NCBI GenBank assembly: GCA_002763335.1
Contig: PEYS01000158.1
Coordinates: forward strand, 1 to 7,558
From: Candidatus Woesearchaeota archaeon CG08_land_8_20_14_0_20_47_9
GTDB lineage: Archaea > Nanobdellota > Nanobdellia > Woesearchaeales > CG1-02-47-18
Direction of reading: 5' to 3'
DNA length: 7,558 bases
Below the pieces are notes generated by a model. The model did no database searches, was not told the origin of the DNA, and saw only the letters and a program-made list of their open reading frames with translations. The position numbers and the translations under genes were made by a program. This document shows, piece by piece, positions 6,623 through 7,558 of the stretch; position 1 is the first letter of the stretch; each line of letters starts with the position of its first letter.

Positions 6623-6766
6623 TCACTTTTTTCCAGCCCGCTCTGCAACTTGTGGAAATTTTTCCACAAGTAGATCGCTCCTTTCTCCTTGTCTTCCTTC
6701 GTATATTTTTCTCATCTCGTCGGTTGCCCTTACTATTTGGGCGGGTGTGAGCTGTCTTCTCAGTTG
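6623..6766 (-). pseudogene. Short coding-like remnant, possibly of a ParB/HTH-type DNA-binding protein
   Basis: Between TGA at 6769-6767 and TGA at 6625-6623 one minus-strand frame gives 47 residues that look like real protein: RRQLTPAQIVRATDEMRK, then IYEGRQGERSDLLVEKFPQ and VAERAGKK. The LTPAQ segment with a following helix and a charged GxRxGxR-type stretch recalls the region before the HTH in ParB-like proteins of plasmids and phages. The frame before the first stop (AFTYTEE) could be a continuation. There is no suitable ATG or GTG start at the 5' end, and the downstream frames are broken by stops and run into the inverted repeat. I read it as a decayed gene fragment. It may instead be chance; similarity to ParB is from memory of motif style only. 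Confidence 0.35.
6648..6671. repeat. 11-bp-arm palindrome ACTTGTGGAAA-tt-TTTCCACAAGT
   Basis: Arms 6648-6658 and 6661-6671 are perfectly complementary, separated by two Ts. The compact symmetry fits an operator for a dimeric regulator or a small hairpin. It lies midway in the divergent intergenic region, but also inside the coding-like remnant, where it encodes LLVEKFPQV, so it may be a by-product of old codons. Confidence 0.8.
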
Positions 6767-6790
6767 TCACTCTTCAGTGTAAGTAAAGGC

Positions 6791-6827
6791 TTTTATTGTT
6801 GGTTAGCGTTTAGAACTCTGAGGTGAT
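6791..6827 (+). promoter_or_regulatory. Probable TATA element and Shine-Dalgarno for the secreted Cys-rich gene
   Basis: TTTTATT at 6791-6797 lies at a distance suggesting transcription start near 6820. GAGGTGAT at 6820-6827 is a strong Shine-Dalgarno ending six bases before the ATG at 6834. The Shine-Dalgarno is clear; the TATA element is only a fair match. Confidence 0.5.
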
Positions 6828-6833
6828 GCTTTT

Positions 6834-7558
6834 ATGGCTGGGCTGCTGGCTTGCGTGTTTGCTGGGATGCTTCTGAGTGCCGTGTTGGTTAGCGCTTATG
6901 ATGTCGAGTGCAGCGTGTTTCCTGCTGGCGGTGACGGTTGGAGTTGTAGCTGCAATAATAATATCTTTTGTGGCGGGGTTGGCGGCTGCGAGTTTAATTA
7001 TGACGGTTCTTCTGGCTGGTTCACTGTTAAGGCGAGATGTTACGATTGGGTGTTTGACCCCCTCCCTCATTGTAAGCTTATGACCAAGTGCGAGACCCCT
7101 CAGCAGGCAGTTAGTTGCGGCGTGTGGAGTTATTCTACTTTTGATTGCGGCAGCTCAGGAAGCTATGTTTGCAGGAACGGCGTTTGTAATGCCCCTCCCC
7201 AATGCTCAGATGGGATTGATAACGATGGTGATGGTTGTACTGATTTCAATCCTCCTGCTGGCATAAGTCCTGATGACGGCTGCATGGGCCCTTATGATAA
7301 CTCTGAGAGCCCTGCTGTGTGCTGCGAGAAGGTCACAGGGGGCTTGCTGGGTAACGGGTGCACCTCAGCAGCATGCCCAGCAGAAGGCGACATAATACCC
7401 GCAGGATGCTCGCAGAGGTATCCTGACTACCCTGCATGCTGCTGCAAGGCGGGATATAGGTATGATCCTATTGAAAAAGCCTGTGCGGATAGGTATAAGA
7501 GGTGTTATATCCAGTCATGTTTTGATGACACTTCTAACCCGCTTGCATGCTACGACAA
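6834..7558 (+). CDS. Secreted cysteine-rich protein with DNDGDG calcium-binding-like motif (partial, 3' end beyond window)
   Basis: I translated 241 codons from the ATG at 6834 to the window edge without a stop. An in-frame TGA at 6819-6821 blocks an earlier start and GAGGTGAT fixes this one. Residues 1-21 (MAGLLACVFAGMLLSAVLVSA) form a signal peptide that lacks a basic N-terminus, with probable cleavage after A21. The exported part has 27 cysteines in 220 residues, including CC at 163-164 and CCC at 202-204, suggesting heavy disulfide bonding or metal binding outside the cell. Residues 124-150 contain CSDGIDNDGDGCTDF and, later, SPDDGC. This DxDxDG loop between cysteines is common in surface proteins of DPANN archaea and some bacteria and probably binds calcium. 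It is divergently transcribed from the secretion operon, so it could be a cell-surface protein or adhesin, but no link to that machine is shown. I do not recognise a specific family, and the C-terminal anchor, if any, is not visible. Confidence 0.85.
   Translation, partial: MAGLLACVFAGMLLSAVLVSAYDVECSVFPAGGDGWSCSCNNNIFCGGVGGCEFNYDGSSGWFTVKARCYDWVFDPLPHCKLMTKCETPQQAVSCGVWSYSTFDCGSSGSYVCRNGVCNAPPQCSDGIDNDGDGCTDFNPPAGISPDDGCMGPYDNSESPAVCCEKVTGGLLGNGCTSAACPAEGDIIPAGCSQRYPDYPACCCKAGYRYDPIEKACADRYKRCYIQSCFDDTSNPLACYD

Noticed and set aside
6655..6671. DnaA-box-like or ORB-like replication origin motif (TTTTTCCACAAG)
   Set aside because: Archaea lack DnaA, the ORB core TTCCAGTGGAA is absent, and there is no array of such boxes or an adjacent orc1/cdc6 gene.
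6489..6770. A 93-codon minus-strand frame starting at GTG in the intergenic region
   Set aside because: It has low-complexity basic composition, reads through the inverted repeat, and overlaps a more protein-like remnant in another frame; no ribosome-binding site is seen.

Overview
This window looks archaeal, most likely from a DPANN-type lineage such as Woesearchaeota, Pacearchaeota or relatives. That assignment is inferred from gene content, AGG and ATA codon preference and TATA-box promoters; no rRNA or other marker gene is present.

Positions 1-6452 hold five genes, all on the minus strand and apparently one operon. In transcription order they are: (1) a winged-helix plus long coiled-coil protein (6452-5298); (2) a type II/IV secretion or archaellum-type ATPase (5285-3762); (3) a T2SSF-family membrane platform protein (3741-2932); (4) a second, longer T2SSF-family platform protein with a disordered basic N-terminus (2872-1625); (5) a BatA-like protein with an N-terminal double transmembrane segment and a von Willebrand A domain (1625 to beyond the left edge). 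Genes 4 and 5 overlap by one base. The ATPase and the two platform proteins form the core of a type IV pilus-like or Tad-like surface filament or secretion machine. No pilin, prepilin peptidase or outer-membrane component is visible, so the substrate is unknown.

Positions 6453-6833 form a divergent intergenic region of about 380 bases. It holds a TATA-type promoter for the operon, a near-perfect 17-bp inverted repeat with a GC-rich loop, a decayed-looking coding remnant on the minus strand with an 11-bp-arm palindrome inside it, and a probable promoter for the rightward gene. From 6834 to the right edge runs a secreted, extremely cysteine-rich protein with a DNDGDG-type calcium-binding-like motif. 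It is incomplete.

The most notable observations are: the first platform gene seems to start at a non-canonical AUU codon behind a strong Shine-Dalgarno sequence; a 16-bp tandem repeat between the two platform genes creates a chain of overlapping mini-ORFs; the intergenic region contains an unexplained inverted-repeat element and a gene remnant; and a BatA/VWA protein is translationally coupled to the filament machinery.
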